Assembly (NCBI RefSeq): GCF_900157365.1
Contig: NZ_FUEZ01000004.1
Span: 667,061 to 731,060, forward strand
Origin: Mycobacterium numidiamassiliense
GTDB taxonomy: Bacteria > Actinomycetota > Actinomycetes > Mycobacteriales > Mycobacteriaceae
Direction of reading: 5' to 3'
DNA length: 64,000 nt
Part shown: positions 35,973-44,773 of the stretch, piece after piece
How the letters are laid out: the number at the start of each line of letters is the position of its first letter
How positions within the stretch are numbered: position 1 is the stretch's first letter
Made by a program: the position numbers and the translations under genes
Notes under the pieces: model-generated
The model's input: only the letters and a program-made list of their open reading frames with translations
Database searches by the model: none
What the model was told of the DNA's origin: nothing

Positions 35973-37067
35973 ATGTCTAGTACCCCGATCCGCGTGGTCG
36001 TCTGGTCCACCGGCGGCATCGGATCCATCGCCGTGCGCGCCGTCGCGGAGAATCCGGGCACCGATCTGGTCGGCGTGTGGGTGCACTCCCCGGAGAAGGC
36101 CGGTCGCGATGCCGGTGACCTCGTCGGCATCGGTCCGATCGGGGTGACCACGACCAACGACGCCGACGCCTTGATCGCACTGCGGCCGGACTGTGTTGTG
36201 TACGCCGCCATGGGGCCCGACCGCGACGCGGCCGCGGTGCCCGACTACGTCAAACTGCTCGAGGCCGGCGTCAATGTCGTCACCACGAGCGTCCACCGCC
36301 TGATCGATCCCGCCGGGTTCGAACCCGAGGTGTGGAGGGAACAGCTAGCGCAGGCCGCCTCGGCGGGAGGGGCGTCGTTGTACGCCAGCGGCATTGAACC
36401 CGGTTTCGCTGCAGACCATTTGGTGTTGATGCTGACGACGCAGTCGAAATCCATCACGTCGATCCACGCCAGCGAGATCGCCTTGTACGACGACTATCCC
36501 GTCGTCGAAACGATGACGGATGCCATGGGCTTCGGGCGTCCACTCGACTATCAGGCGCTGCTTTCCTACCCGGGCACTATCGCGTTCCAATGGGGCCCAG
36601 GGCTGCGCCTGATCGCCCGGGGTCTCGGATTGCAGATCGACGAGATCCGGGAGAACTTCGACAGGGTCGCCACCGACCGCGATCTACACGTGGCGTTCGG
36701 CACCGCGGAGGCCGGCACCTGCGGTGCGCTCCGGACGCAGGCGATCGCCGTCATCGACGGCCGCGAAGTGATCACCATCGAACACGTCAACCGGATCGCC
36801 CCCGATCTCGGGCTGGAGTGGGCCGAGGAAATGACACAGCCCGTATATCGGATTCGGATCGAGGGCGAGCCGGACATCGCCTGCGACATGACGGCCAGCC
36901 TGCGCGAGCCGAAAGCCTCTGGTTCCCCCATGGATTCGGGGGCCGGTGCCATGGTGGCGACGGCGATGCGCGTCGTCAACGCGATCCCCTACGTGGTGGG
37001 CGCCAAGCCGGGACTGCTGAGCGCCCTCGACCTTCCGCTCACGCTGCCGCGCCATGCGCTCCGCTAG
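35973..37067 (+). CDS. Dihydrodipicolinate-reductase-like NAD(P)-dependent oxidoreductase
   Basis: This 364-residue protein opens with a Rossmann motif (VVVWSTGGIGSIAVRAVAEN near 8-27). GVWVHSPEKAGRDAGDL and VVYAAMGPD follow, the pattern of the DapB-like / 2,4-diaminopentanoate dehydrogenase-related family common in mycobacteria. It is too long and lacks the dapB-specific catalytic region, so it is not lysine-pathway DapB. The substrate is unknown; many such genes lie near lipid-metabolism genes. Confidence 0.8.
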   Translation: MSSTPIRVVVWSTGGIGSIAVRAVAENPGTDLVGVWVHSPEKAGRDAGDLVGIGPIGVTTTNDADALIALRPDCVVYAAMGPDRDAAAVPDYVKLLEAGVNVVTTSVHRLIDPAGFEPEVWREQLAQAASAGGASLYASGIEPGFAADHLVLMLTTQSKSITSIHASEIALYDDYPVVETMTDAMGFGRPLDYQALLSYPGTIAFQWGPGLRLIARGLGLQIDEIRENFDRVATDRDLHVAFGTAEAGTCGALRTQAIAVIDGREVITIEHVNRIAPDLGLEWAEEMTQPVYRIRIEGEPDIACDMTASLREPKASGSPMDSGAGAMVATAMRVVNAIPYVVGAKPGLLSALDLPLTLPRHALR

Positions 37068-37160
37068 AACAGTGCTCACGCTGCCGCGACGACAGCATTT
37101 CCGCTAGACCTTGAGTCACGTCCCCGAAGGCGTCGTCGTGTCACGTCCTACCATCTTCTG

Positions 37161-38045
37161 ATGAGCGGCGATGCCCTGGCACCTGAGCAGTTCTCGACCC
37201 CGGGGTCAGGCGGCGTTCGCATTGCCGCCGACCGTCAAGGCGACCCGCAAGCGCGTGCCGTGGTTTTCCTGCACGGCGGCGGGCAGACCCGACGCTCCTG
37301 GGGCCGGGCCGCCGCCGCTGTCGCCAAACGGGGGTGGCAGTCCGTCACGATCGACCTGCGCGGCCACGGCGAATCCGACTGGTCATCCGACGGCGACTAT
37401 CGGGTGGTCAGCTTCGCCGCCGATGTCGCCGAAGTACTGCGCGGCCTGCCGCCCAAACCCGTGCTGGTGGGCGCCTCCCTGGGGGGATTCACCTCGATGC
37501 TTCTCGCGGGGGAGATCTCGCCGGGCATTGCCAGCGCGGTTGTCCTGGTCGACATCGTGCCGAACATGGAGCAATCCGGGGCCAATCGCATCCACACTTT
37601 CATGGCCGACCGGGTGGAATCGGGATTCGCTTCACTCGAAGAGGTCGCCGACGCTATCGCCGAATACAACCCGCATCGGCCGCGGCCCACCGACCTCGAG
37701 GGCCTCACCACCAACCTGCGCCTTCGCGGTGATCGCTGGTACTGGCATTGGGACCCGCAGTTCATCAGCGGCAAGGCGGCTTTTCCGCCGTTCGAAGTGA
37801 CCGACCCCGACCGCATGCATGCGGCCGTCGAGGCGATCCTGGGCAGTGGCGTGCCCATGCTGCTGATCCGGGGCCAAGTAAGTGACCTGGTGAGTCAGGA
37901 GCGCGCGGACGAATTTCTCGCGCGGTTCCCGCAGGTCGAGTTCACCGATGTCCGCGGTGCCGGGCACATGGTCGCCGGCGATCGCAACGACGTTTTCGCC
38001 GGCGCGGTCCTGGACTTCCTGGGCCGCCATGTCGATGCTGGATGA
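37161..38045 (+). CDS. Alpha/beta-fold hydrolase
   Basis: The 294-residue hydrolase has oxyanion region VFLHGGGQTRRSW near 35-47 and the nucleophile elbow VGASLGGFTS near 100-109, whose Ser follows a GxSxG pattern. An acid (near D239-D245) and catalytic His in GAGHMVAGD near 275-283 complete the triad. It resembles the peroxidase/epoxide-hydrolase-like group of alpha/beta hydrolases. It precedes a TetR gene on the same strand; the two may be co-regulated. Confidence 0.85.
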   Translation: MSGDALAPEQFSTPGSGGVRIAADRQGDPQARAVVFLHGGGQTRRSWGRAAAAVAKRGWQSVTIDLRGHGESDWSSDGDYRVVSFAADVAEVLRGLPPKPVLVGASLGGFTSMLLAGEISPGIASAVVLVDIVPNMEQSGANRIHTFMADRVESGFASLEEVADAIAEYNPHRPRPTDLEGLTTNLRLRGDRWYWHWDPQFISGKAAFPPFEVTDPDRMHAAVEAILGSGVPMLLIRGQVSDLVSQERADEFLARFPQVEFTDVRGAGHMVAGDRNDVFAGAVLDFLGRHVDAG

Positions 38046-38123
38046 CGGTCAAGACGCGGCCGCTTGCGAAAGTCCGTTACCGCTGACCGACGGATGCCAC
38101 ACTAGTGGCCGTTACCAGGTCCG

Positions 38124-38726
38124 ATGGGAGACGCGATGGAGCAGTCTCAATCGCCCGAGGAGTATGCGCGCGATGTTCCCGCTGACGTGCGGGCGCGTGT
38201 CATGCCGGCGGTGCTTGACGAGTTGGCCCGCTGGGGTGTCGAGCGGTTCAGCATCGAGGCCTTGGCCGAGCGTCATCGGCTCGATCCGGCACTGATCTAC
38301 CGCTATTGGGGAGATCGCCAACGACTCATCGTCGATGCCGCTCTGGCCGATATCGAGGAGGTGGCTTTAGCCACGAACACCGGATCGTTGCGCGGCGACC
38401 TGACGGCCTTGGCCCGAATCGTGACCGAACGGATCAACAGTGAGGTCGGCCGGACGTTTCTGCGGGCGCTGGTCATGGACCGGCGTGGGCGCCACGACGA
38501 AGACACCCGGATGATGTTCTGGCGGGCGCGGTTTTCTGTCGTGCGCGCAGTGATCGATCGGGCAAGGGAGCGCGGTGAATTGCGCGACGGCGTGAACACG
38601 ATGGCAGCGGTGCAGATTGTGATGGCACCGCTGAACATCCGCGCCCTTTACTCCGACACACTCGTCGGTGACGACTACTGCGCGGCCATTGTCGATCTGG
38701 CATGGCATGCCATCGCTCGCAGATGA
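38124..38726 (+). CDS. TetR-family transcriptional regulator
   Basis: The 200-residue repressor has a typical N-terminal helix-turn-helix (RVMPAVLDELARWGVERFSIEALAERHRLDPALIYRYWGDRQRLI at about 25-69). An all-helical ligand-binding C-terminus follows. It may regulate the hydrolase gene 78 bp upstream or itself. An ATG four codons downstream is an alternative start. Confidence 0.88.
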   Translation: MGDAMEQSQSPEEYARDVPADVRARVMPAVLDELARWGVERFSIEALAERHRLDPALIYRYWGDRQRLIVDAALADIEEVALATNTGSLRGDLTALARIVTERINSEVGRTFLRALVMDRRGRHDEDTRMMFWRARFSVVRAVIDRARERGELRDGVNTMAAVQIVMAPLNIRALYSDTLVGDDYCAAIVDLAWHAIARR

Positions 38727-38813
38727 GCGGTGGCGTTCAGGCGCGTAATACCTTGCTGGACAGTAATTTCCGAGATGGTACGATGCAGGCCGTTTCACGC
38801 AGAGGAGAGCGGT

Positions 38814-39458
38814 GTGGCCAGACCGTCGTTGACAGTAAGCGTCGTCGTGCTGGCCTTGCTGGTGCTCGAGAACACCGCGCCGGCGGCCGCGAGCCCCGAG
38901 GTGCCGCGGCCGGGCATGCGGGTCGAGCACGAAAATATGCGGTGCACAGCAAGTTTCGCGGCCCACGGCGACGATGGTGGCTACTACTTCCTGACGAGTG
39001 GACACTGCGACGCCCGCGACGGTTCGGGGTGGACGTACGGTCCGAATGTCCCGCTGGGCACGATCACCGCCAGTGAGAACGAGGGCGGCAACAAGGACGC
39101 CGCGATCATCCGTCTCGACCCGAGTCTCGGCGTGCCCTCGGGTGACATCGGCGGCCGGCCGGTCCACGGCGTGTATGCCTCCGACGAGATCAAAGTTGGC
39201 GTGCCGCTTTGCAAGCTCGGTGCCGTGACCGGCGAGACGTGTGGTGCCGTCACGAGTGTGCATGACGACGGCGTGGTCGAAGCGAGCGTCTTCAGCTTGA
39301 ACGGTGACAGCGGGAGTCCCGGTTTCGTCAAGAACCTGGACGGCACCGTAGGGGCGGTCGGGACGCTGATGGGTTCGCCGGACGGCAACGACAACATCTC
39401 GTACTTCGTGCCGGTGTCTCCGCTGCTCGAAAAGTGGGGCCTGCGGCTGCTGCCGTGA
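38814..39458 (+). CDS. Secreted chymotrypsin-like serine protease (S1 family)
   Basis: The 214-residue exported protease has a signal peptide (VARPSLTVSVVVLALLVLENTAPAAA). The catalytic triad is visible: His in TSGHC near 62-66, Asp in NKDAAIIRLD near 90-99, and Ser in NGDSGSPGF near 163-171. GHC and CKLGAVTGETCG suggest disulfides. It resembles the Rv1815-type mycobacterial S1 proteases. GTG 38814 is preceded by AGAGGAGAG; the upstream extension is not signal-peptide-like. A close paralogue lies at 43199. Confidence 0.87.
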   Translation: MARPSLTVSVVVLALLVLENTAPAAASPEVPRPGMRVEHENMRCTASFAAHGDDGGYYFLTSGHCDARDGSGWTYGPNVPLGTITASENEGGNKDAAIIRLDPSLGVPSGDIGGRPVHGVYASDEIKVGVPLCKLGAVTGETCGAVTSVHDDGVVEASVFSLNGDSGSPGFVKNLDGTVGAVGTLMGSPDGNDNISYFVPVSPLLEKWGLRLLP

Positions 39459-39624
39459 AGCGGGCTGAGCCTCTCGGCGGTATCGACTGTTTTGCCGAAG
39501 GTGGTTCGGGGTATTCGCCGACCCGGCGTCATGAGCAGGGTGCCAGGACGGGCGAGTATGGTCCGCAGGTGGTGAGACAAGGCGACGAAGGTAGCGACAC
39601 CCAGCAACACGAAGGAGTGCAGTG

Positions 39625-40092
39625 GTGAGACGTGAGATCGTTGTCGGCGTAGCCGGTGTGGCCATGGTGGCCGCGGCGTGCGTCGGCTGTTCCAGCAACA
39701 AGTCCAGTACGGGCGCATCATCGAGTTCGGCGGCGGCACCAGCCGGCCCCCAGCTCACTGTTGACGGCCAGAACCAGAACATCAGCGGCCAAGTCACGTG
39801 CAACACGGCCAACGGGGCCATCACCATCGGTGTGGGCGACGCGACAGCCGGAATCGGCGCGGTGCTCAGCACCGATAACCCGCCTATCGTCCACGCGGTC
39901 GGATTGGGCATCGTCAATGGCGTCGGGCTCGGCTTTTCCGATGCCGCCCCCAACCAGGCCAGCAACGCAGGGGCCGCCGTCAACGGCAAGTCCTACGCGA
40001 TCAAGGGGACCGCGACGGGTACGGACATGAGCAATCCGCAGCAACCGCAAACGGTGACAAAGCCATTCGAACTTGACGTGACCTGCCCGTAG
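39625..40092 (+). CDS. LpqH-like (19-kDa antigen family) lipoprotein
   Basis: The roughly 155-residue lipoprotein has a signal peptide whose lipobox reads CVGC-SSN, where LpqH has LSGC-SSN. A Ser/Ala/Gly-rich spacer follows, then the LpqH domain (LTVDGQNQNISGQVTCNTANGAITIGVGD ... FELDVTCP) with a conserved Cys pair. LpqH proteins are surface-exposed TLR2 agonists. Two in-frame GTGs occur (39622 and 39625); the second has better spacing to GAAGGAG. The unusual -3 Cys may weaken lipid modification. Confidence 0.85.
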   Translation: MRREIVVGVAGVAMVAAACVGCSSNKSSTGASSSSAAAPAGPQLTVDGQNQNISGQVTCNTANGAITIGVGDATAGIGAVLSTDNPPIVHAVGLGIVNGVGLGFSDAAPNQASNAGAAVNGKSYAIKGTATGTDMSNPQQPQTVTKPFELDVTCP

Positions 40093-40123
40093 CGCAGATC
40101 GACACCTGAGAAGGGACACAACT

Positions 40124-41062
40124 ATGTCTATGAAACGTGTCGTCAGCGCGGCGGCGGTCGCAGCCGGCCTCAGCATCTCCGCGATGACGCTGAACCCGGG
40201 CTTGGCCAACTCCGCCCCGCTGGACCCGCCACCTCCTTGCCCGGGCTGCCACGGTGGCGGCGGCGGCGGTGGTGGCAACCCCGGTGGGGCCCCTGCGGGT
40301 GGCGGCTCGCAGGCCCCGCAGAACCCGCCGCAGACCCATGCGCCGGCGAGCACACCGCCGCCCAGCACGCAGAGCGAGCCCCCGGCCACTCACAGCTCGC
40401 CGCCCGCCATGACCAGTCAGGCGCCGGCGACGCAGTCCACCGAGCCGCCCGCCACCCATAGCTCGCCGCCGGCCATGACCAGTCAGGCGCCGCAAAGTTC
40501 TGAGCCGCCAGGTTCACACAGCAGTGAGCCCCCGCGGCCAGAGACCACGCAGCCGGGTGAGCACACCACGGCGCCGAGTGCGCAACCCACCACCCCGGCG
40601 AACGAGCACTCGACCCCGCCGCAGAAACCCGGCATAACCGTGGTGCTCAACCCGCCGAGCACCCAGCCGCCGCACCCGCCGTACATCCCGCGGCGCGACG
40701 ACCTGGTGACCGCGAGCGCGCAGATCGGCGGGCCAGGCGGCGACGCCCGGGTCCAATTCATCGTCCCGGGCCGTGGCGCGCCACCTCCACCGCCGCAGCA
40801 CGGATGGGGCTGGAACGACGGCCCGGCCCCCGGACATCCGCCGCCCAACTGGGAAGGCCCGCCGCCGCAGGGCGGGGGGGACGGTCCGCCTCCTCCCGGG
40901 GGATGGAACCGTCCATGGGGCGGTCCGCCGCGTGACGTGGCCGTCGCACGGGCCGACTTCGGCCCGTTCGCCTACGACACCTTCACCGTTGTCCCGGTCT
41001 TCAACTGGCAGTACGGCGGTTGGGGCTACTGGTTCTTCGGTGTCTGGGTCCCGCTGTACTGA
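40124..41062 (+). CDS. Secreted proline/glycine/serine-rich protein
   Basis: The 312-residue protein has a signal peptide (MSMKRVVSAAAVAAGLSISAMTLNPGLANSA). A CPGC motif followed by a Gly run comes next, then a Pro/Ser/Thr-rich region with two 17-residue repeats (EPPATHSSPPAMTSQAP). Further stretches are Pro-rich, and the aromatic C-terminus is FNWQYGGWGYWFFGVWVPLY. It is probably a cell-wall-associated low-complexity protein. No PE, PPE or enzymatic motif is present. It ends just before a strong hairpin. Confidence 0.8.
   Translation: MSMKRVVSAAAVAAGLSISAMTLNPGLANSAPLDPPPPCPGCHGGGGGGGGNPGGAPAGGGSQAPQNPPQTHAPASTPPPSTQSEPPATHSSPPAMTSQAPATQSTEPPATHSSPPAMTSQAPQSSEPPGSHSSEPPRPETTQPGEHTTAPSAQPTTPANEHSTPPQKPGITVVLNPPSTQPPHPPYIPRRDDLVTASAQIGGPGGDARVQFIVPGRGAPPPPPQHGWGWNDGPAPGHPPPNWEGPPPQGGGDGPPPPGGWNRPWGGPPRDVAVARADFGPFAYDTFTVVPVFNWQYGGWGYWFFGVWVPLY
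40376..40492. repeat. Two direct copies of a 51-bp coding repeat
   Basis: Copies at 40376-40426 and 40442-40492 encode the same 17 residues (EPPATHSSPPAMTSQAP) and are near identical in DNA, with a 66-bp period. The repeat lies inside the proline-rich gene and could vary in copy number between strains by slippage. Confidence 0.85.
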
Positions 41063-41072
41063 TCGACCCTTC

Positions 41073-41110
41073 GTGAGAGCCGCCCCGGCGTTCGTCGGGG
41101 CGGCTCTCAC
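41073..41110. terminator. Strong hairpin terminator after the proline-rich gene
   Basis: A perfect 15-bp stem (GTGAGAGCCGCCCCG paired with CGGGGCGGCTCTCAC) closes an 8-base loop, 10 bases after the stop codon. There is no U tract, which is usual for mycobacterial intrinsic terminators. It ends 12 bases before the next coding start. Confidence 0.82.
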
Positions 41111-41122
41111 TACTTCGGCATC

Positions 41123-41893
41123 ATGAACGCCATGGACAAAGAGTTCGTCAGGATCGGTCGCGATGGCGGCTTGGTCACGATCGAGTTGATCAACTCCAAA
41201 ACGCTCAACATTGTCGGCTCGAGCGCCATCGAGGAGCTGACCGAAGCATTTCGCGCCGTCAGCCAAGACGAGGACGTGCGGGTCATCGTGTTGCGGGGTG
41301 CGGGCGAGAAGGCGTTCATCGGCGGTGCCGACATCAACGAGATGGCCACCCTCGACCGCTTCAGTGGTGAGGCGTTCATTCGGCGACTTGCCGGACTCTG
41401 TGCGGCAATTCGCGAATGCTCCGTCCCCGTCGTCGCCCGGCTCGCGGGCTGGTGTCTCGGCGGCGGCCTGGAAGTCGCGATGTGTTGCGATCTGCGGATC
41501 GCCGAGCCCGGCGCGAAATTCGGCATGCCCGAAGTCGCGGTCGGGATTCCGTCGGTGATCCACGCGGCGTTGATGCCGGCATTGATCGGCGCCTCGCACT
41601 CGGCCTGGCTGCTGCTGACCGGAGAAACGATCGACGCCCCGACGGCGCTCACGTGGGGCCTGGTGCACGAGGTGGTCGCGGCCGATGCGCTCGACACCCG
41701 CATCGCCGCGCTCACCACGAGACTGGCCGGATTCGGCCCGCAGGCGGTCCGGCAACAAAAGCGGCTACTCAACAAATGGTTCGACATGACGACTCAAGAC
41801 GCGATCGAAGACAGCGTCGAGCAGTTCGGTCTGGCCTTTCTGACCGGGGAGCCGCAACAGCACATGCAGGCTTTCCTCGCACGCAAGCGGTAG
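41123..41893 (+). CDS. Enoyl-CoA hydratase/isomerase family protein
   Basis: The 256-residue crotonase has oxyanion segments RGAGEKAFIGGADINEM near 57-73 and GWCLGGGLEVAMCCDLRIAE near 107-126. It includes the AKFGMPEVAVGIPSV region that often carries catalytic Glu. An ATG at 41132 (MDKEFVRIG) is an equally good start. No operon partner is evident, as it converges with the transglycosylase gene. The acyl substrate is unknown. Confidence 0.85.
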   Translation: MNAMDKEFVRIGRDGGLVTIELINSKTLNIVGSSAIEELTEAFRAVSQDEDVRVIVLRGAGEKAFIGGADINEMATLDRFSGEAFIRRLAGLCAAIRECSVPVVARLAGWCLGGGLEVAMCCDLRIAEPGAKFGMPEVAVGIPSVIHAALMPALIGASHSAWLLLTGETIDAPTALTWGLVHEVVAADALDTRIAALTTRLAGFGPQAVRQQKRLLNKWFDMTTQDAIEDSVEQFGLAFLTGEPQQHMQAFLARKR

Positions 41894-41904
41894 CCCGCCG
41901 CGAC

Positions 41905-42768
41905 TCACTGTGGGTGGCTGGCTAGATAGTCCCCAACAGGGATCGGCGACGCTGCGGCGTAACCGATGGGAAGCAGCACGTCGCCCGAGGTCGTGACGTA
42001 GTAGACGTCCCACCGGTGGAAGCCGGCGAACGCGGCGGGATCGGCGAGCAGGGCGGCGTAGTCATCGACCGCCTGGACGTACGCGTGCGCGTGGTTGTAG
42101 CCGTAGATGGCGTGATCGCGGTCGTTGGCGAAGCCATTCGCGGCGAGGTAGCGGCCCGCCGCCATGATGCTGTCGTGGGGGGAGTGGATATCGCCGCCCT
42201 GGCCGTAGGACGAGAACGTCGACGGCAAGAACTGCATGGGACCTTCCGCGCCGGCGGTGCTCACGCCGACAATGCTGCCGAAGCGGGTCTCGACCAGGTT
42301 GATCGCGGCCAGATAGTTCCAGCCGACGCCGGACTCCGACTCCGCTTGGTGGTAGGCACTCATCAGTTCGTCGGCCGGAGTCGGCGGGTCGATCCGCCAG
42401 GCGGGCAGCGTGTCCTTCGGGTAGCCCATCGACTGAAGCTGGCGGCGAGCGTCGACGTTGCGGTCGTAGACGTCGGCCAACGGCACCGGGATGCGCGGCC
42501 TGATGGTCGCATCCCATTCGGGGTGTCGCCCGATGGCGCGGTAGGCAGCCTGCTCGCGGTGTGCGGCCGCCGCGAGCGCCGGCTCCGGCGTCGACGGGTC
42601 GCGCAGCGCCTGCTCGTCGGCGACGAGGTCGTCGCCCAATTGCGCCGGATCCGTCGCCAGCGCGGGTTGCGCCCCGAGCGGCAGGCTCGGCGCGGCGGCC
42701 GCGGTCGACGGTGCAATGCCGGCGAGCGCGATCATCGCGCCGACGGCCAACGCAGCGGCACGGCTCAC
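41905..42768 (-). CDS. Secreted lytic transglycosylase (SLT domain)
   Basis: This 287-residue exported protein has a signal peptide (MSRAAALAVGAMIALAGIAPSTAAAA). The SLT-like domain from about 160 holds INLVETRFGSIVGVSTAGAEGPMQFLPSTF, where the catalytic Glu is in VETRFG. GYNHAHAYVQAVDDYA and an aromatic C-terminal segment follow. The enzyme should cleave the glycan chains of peptidoglycan. The start is GTG overlapping the stop of the small upstream gene (GTGA), giving translational coupling. Confidence 0.87.
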   Translation of the reverse strand: MSRAAALAVGAMIALAGIAPSTAAAAPSLPLGAQPALATDPAQLGDDLVADEQALRDPSTPEPALAAAAHREQAAYRAIGRHPEWDATIRPRIPVPLADVYDRNVDARRQLQSMGYPKDTLPAWRIDPPTPADELMSAYHQAESESGVGWNYLAAINLVETRFGSIVGVSTAGAEGPMQFLPSTFSSYGQGGDIHSPHDSIMAAGRYLAANGFANDRDHAIYGYNHAHAYVQAVDDYAALLADPAAFAGFHRWDVYYVTTSGDVLLPIGYAAASPIPVGDYLASHPQ

Positions 42769-43031
42769 TTACCGGTCCGTTCCCGATGCTTGCACCCCGG
42801 CCAGCAGCAAGGCCGACGCATGCCTTCTTCGAGTTCCTCTTGGGTCCGGCGGATGCGACGCTCTCGGGTCGCGGTCTGCTTGGCGTCCTCGACCCAGCAG
42901 ATGAACTCGTTGCGCGCCAGCGGTGTGATGTCCTTCCAGGCCGACAATGCCGTGGAATTGGCGATCAGCGCCTCGCGCAGGTCGGTGGGCAACTTGTGCA
43001 CCACCCCGCCCGGTATCCGCGTGCTGCTCAC
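42765..43031 (-). CDS. YdeI/OmpD-associated-family small protein
   Basis: The 88-residue protein (start VSSTRIPGGVVHKLPTDL) contains the region LREALIANSTALSAWKDITPLARNEFICWVEDAKQTATRERRIRRTQEELEEGMRRPCCWPGC. This is the C-terminal half typical of YdeI/DUF1905-associated proteins (WxxLxPxxRNEFIxWVexAKxxxTRxRRI). I use the GTG at 43029-43031. It overlaps the transglycosylase gene by 4 bases; the functional link is unknown. Confidence 0.8.
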   Translation of the reverse strand: MSSTRIPGGVVHKLPTDLREALIANSTALSAWKDITPLARNEFICWVEDAKQTATRERRIRRTQEELEEGMRRPCCWPGCKHRERTGK

Positions 43032-43198
43032 CGGGCCAGGGTAACGCCACGCGGGGGGATGGTGTCTAGCTCGCGATCGCCGCCCGAACTGTGGAGGCCC
43101 TGCCGGGATTGAACTAGTCTGACGCGTCAGGGTCGAAAATCGTTCGCAGCAGACCATTTTCGTCCCTGCGCCGGGGTCGTGAAATAGAGGGGAGCGGT

Positions 43199-43843
43199 GT
43201 GACGGCACGTTGGTTTCAAGGGGTTGCGTTGGCCGGTGCGACGGTCGTGGCTGCGACGATGTTCGCGAGCACGGCGCTGGCGGCAGCACCCCCCACGCCG
43301 GGTATCCAGGTCACCGACGAAAACCTCAAGTGCACAGCGGGTTTCGCGGCCCAGGGCAAAGACGGTGGCTACTACTTATTCACCAGCGGGCACTGCGACC
43401 ATCATGACGGTGCGCCTTGGAATTACGACCAGGCCGTCCCGCTCGGAAAAATCACCGCCAGCGAGGAAGAAGGCGACCGTCGTGACGCCGCGGTCATCCG
43501 CCTTGACCCCGGCATCGGCAAGCCCGCGGGTGATGTCGGCGGCCGGCGCGTCCGGGACGTGTGGAGCGCGGCGCAGATCAAAGTCGGTGCGCCGTTCTGC
43601 AAGCTCGGCGCGATGACCGGTGAGACCTGTGGTGCCATCAAAAACGTCGACGGCGAAGTGGTCGAAGCCAGCGTGTACGCCCAGCCCGGCGATAGCGGCA
43701 GTGCGGGTTTTGTGGACAACGGGGACGGGACGGTGACTGCGGTCGGCATCTTGATGGGTTCGCTCGACGGAGATGACAACACCACATTCTTTGTCCTCGT
43801 GCAGCCACTGCTGGGCCGATGGGGTTTGCACATCCTCCCCTGA
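43199..43843 (+). CDS. Secreted chymotrypsin-like serine protease (S1 family), second paralogue
   Basis: The 214-residue paralogue of the 38814 protease has signal peptide MTARWFQGVALAGATVVAATMFASTALAA. Its triad is TSGHC near 62-66, RRDAAVIRLD near 91-100 and PGDSGSAGF near 162-170. CKLGAMTGETCG supplies probable disulfides. The length equals the first copy and most blocks align without gaps. The GTG start has a GAGGGGAG site. It is likely an extracellular protease from an older duplication. Confidence 0.87.
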   Translation: MTARWFQGVALAGATVVAATMFASTALAAAPPTPGIQVTDENLKCTAGFAAQGKDGGYYLFTSGHCDHHDGAPWNYDQAVPLGKITASEEEGDRRDAAVIRLDPGIGKPAGDVGGRRVRDVWSAAQIKVGAPFCKLGAMTGETCGAIKNVDGEVVEASVYAQPGDSGSAGFVDNGDGTVTAVGILMGSLDGDDNTTFFVLVQPLLGRWGLHILP

Positions 43844-43948
43844 TCCACGCTGGCGTCCGTTACACAAAAGTGTGCTTGGCCAGCGGGAACGCAACCGTGC
43901 ACTAACCAGGACTTGTGACATTGTCGAGACACTCTCAAACTGGTTGAC

Positions 43949-44734
43949 ATGCGCGACCGCGAGACCATCGACGCAGAATTGCGACGCATCGCTCTTGGGC
44001 GCCAATCGATCCGCGAGCAGGGCCGTCAGCCTTCGTCTCGAGAGGCCGACGAACTGCTTGACGAGCTGCTGGCCCACAGCACGGGGGTGGCCCACACCAA
44101 CTCGGTGACAGCGGGCGAATGCGACTTCGTTCCGGACGATTGGTCGACGACCACCAAAACGGTCACCAAGCCTCGCCGGCGTAAGGGTGCGCTGCGCCGA
44201 TTCGGCCTTTTCGCGGCGTTGCCGCTCTCTCTGGTCGCCGCCGGCGCTGCGGTGGTGGTGATGACCGCGGTACACAGCCAGGATTCAGCGGAGCCCTCGG
44301 CGGACCCCCCGGCGTCGGTCGCGCCGCCGAAGCCGGTCGCGCCGAAACCATCGGCTCCGCAGATTGACGTCGCCGACATGGCTTTCGTCGCGGCGTTGAA
44401 GCACGAAGGCATACCGGTTCCCAGCCAGGAATACGCGACGAACCAAGGGCACGCGGTCTGCGAATTCTTGGCACGCCAACCCAATTTCGCGGCTGCGGTC
44501 GGATTCGTGCAGCGAACGACCATTTGGGACGCCGACCAAAGCGCCAACGTCACTGCGGGCGCCATCGTCTCGTACTGCCCTCAGTCACAACCTGCCACCA
44601 CCCCGGACGAGGTGTCGCCGGCCTATCAGAATGCCCTCTCCGACATCCAGGCGATCGATAAGAGACTGCAAGGCGTTCAAGGCGATCTGCAAAATATGCA
44701 GGGAGCGCTGGACGGAATTCTGGGTCACCCGTAA
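43949..44734 (+). CDS. Membrane-anchored DUF732 protein
   Basis: The 261-residue protein has a hydrophilic N-terminus (MRDRETIDAELRRIALGRQ...), a transmembrane helix (about 88-110) and a Pro-rich linker (PPASVAPPKPVAPKPSAP). A DUF732 domain (FVAALKHEGIPVPSQEYATNQGHAVCEFL ... YCPQ) with its paired cysteines and a short coiled C-terminus follow. DUF732 domains are usual in secreted mycobacterial proteins; the long cytoplasmic N-terminal part is less common. Function is unknown. Confidence 0.82.
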   Translation: MRDRETIDAELRRIALGRQSIREQGRQPSSREADELLDELLAHSTGVAHTNSVTAGECDFVPDDWSTTTKTVTKPRRRKGALRRFGLFAALPLSLVAAGAAVVVMTAVHSQDSAEPSADPPASVAPPKPVAPKPSAPQIDVADMAFVAALKHEGIPVPSQEYATNQGHAVCEFLARQPNFAAAVGFVQRTTIWDADQSANVTAGAIVSYCPQSQPATTPDEVSPAYQNALSDIQAIDKRLQGVQGDLQNMQGALDGILGHP

Positions 44735-44773
44735 TCCGGTCATCGGCTGTCGAGCTGGGGTGATTACTGTGTG

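Noticed and set aside
35973..37067. Lysine-biosynthesis dapB
   Set aside because: Too long and lacking the DapB catalytic His/Lys region; it fits the broader DapB-like oxidoreductase family.
40124..41062. PE or PPE family protein
   Set aside because: Despite Pro/Gly richness it has a classical signal peptide and no PE or PPE N-terminal motif.
42016..43044. 342-codon open plus frame
   Set aside because: Antisense to the transglycosylase and YdeI-like genes.
43092..43116. tRNA gene fragment
   Set aside because: The T-loop-like sequence lacks a complementary T-stem and no anticodon arm is present, so it is not annotated as RNA; it is kept only as a low-interest observation.
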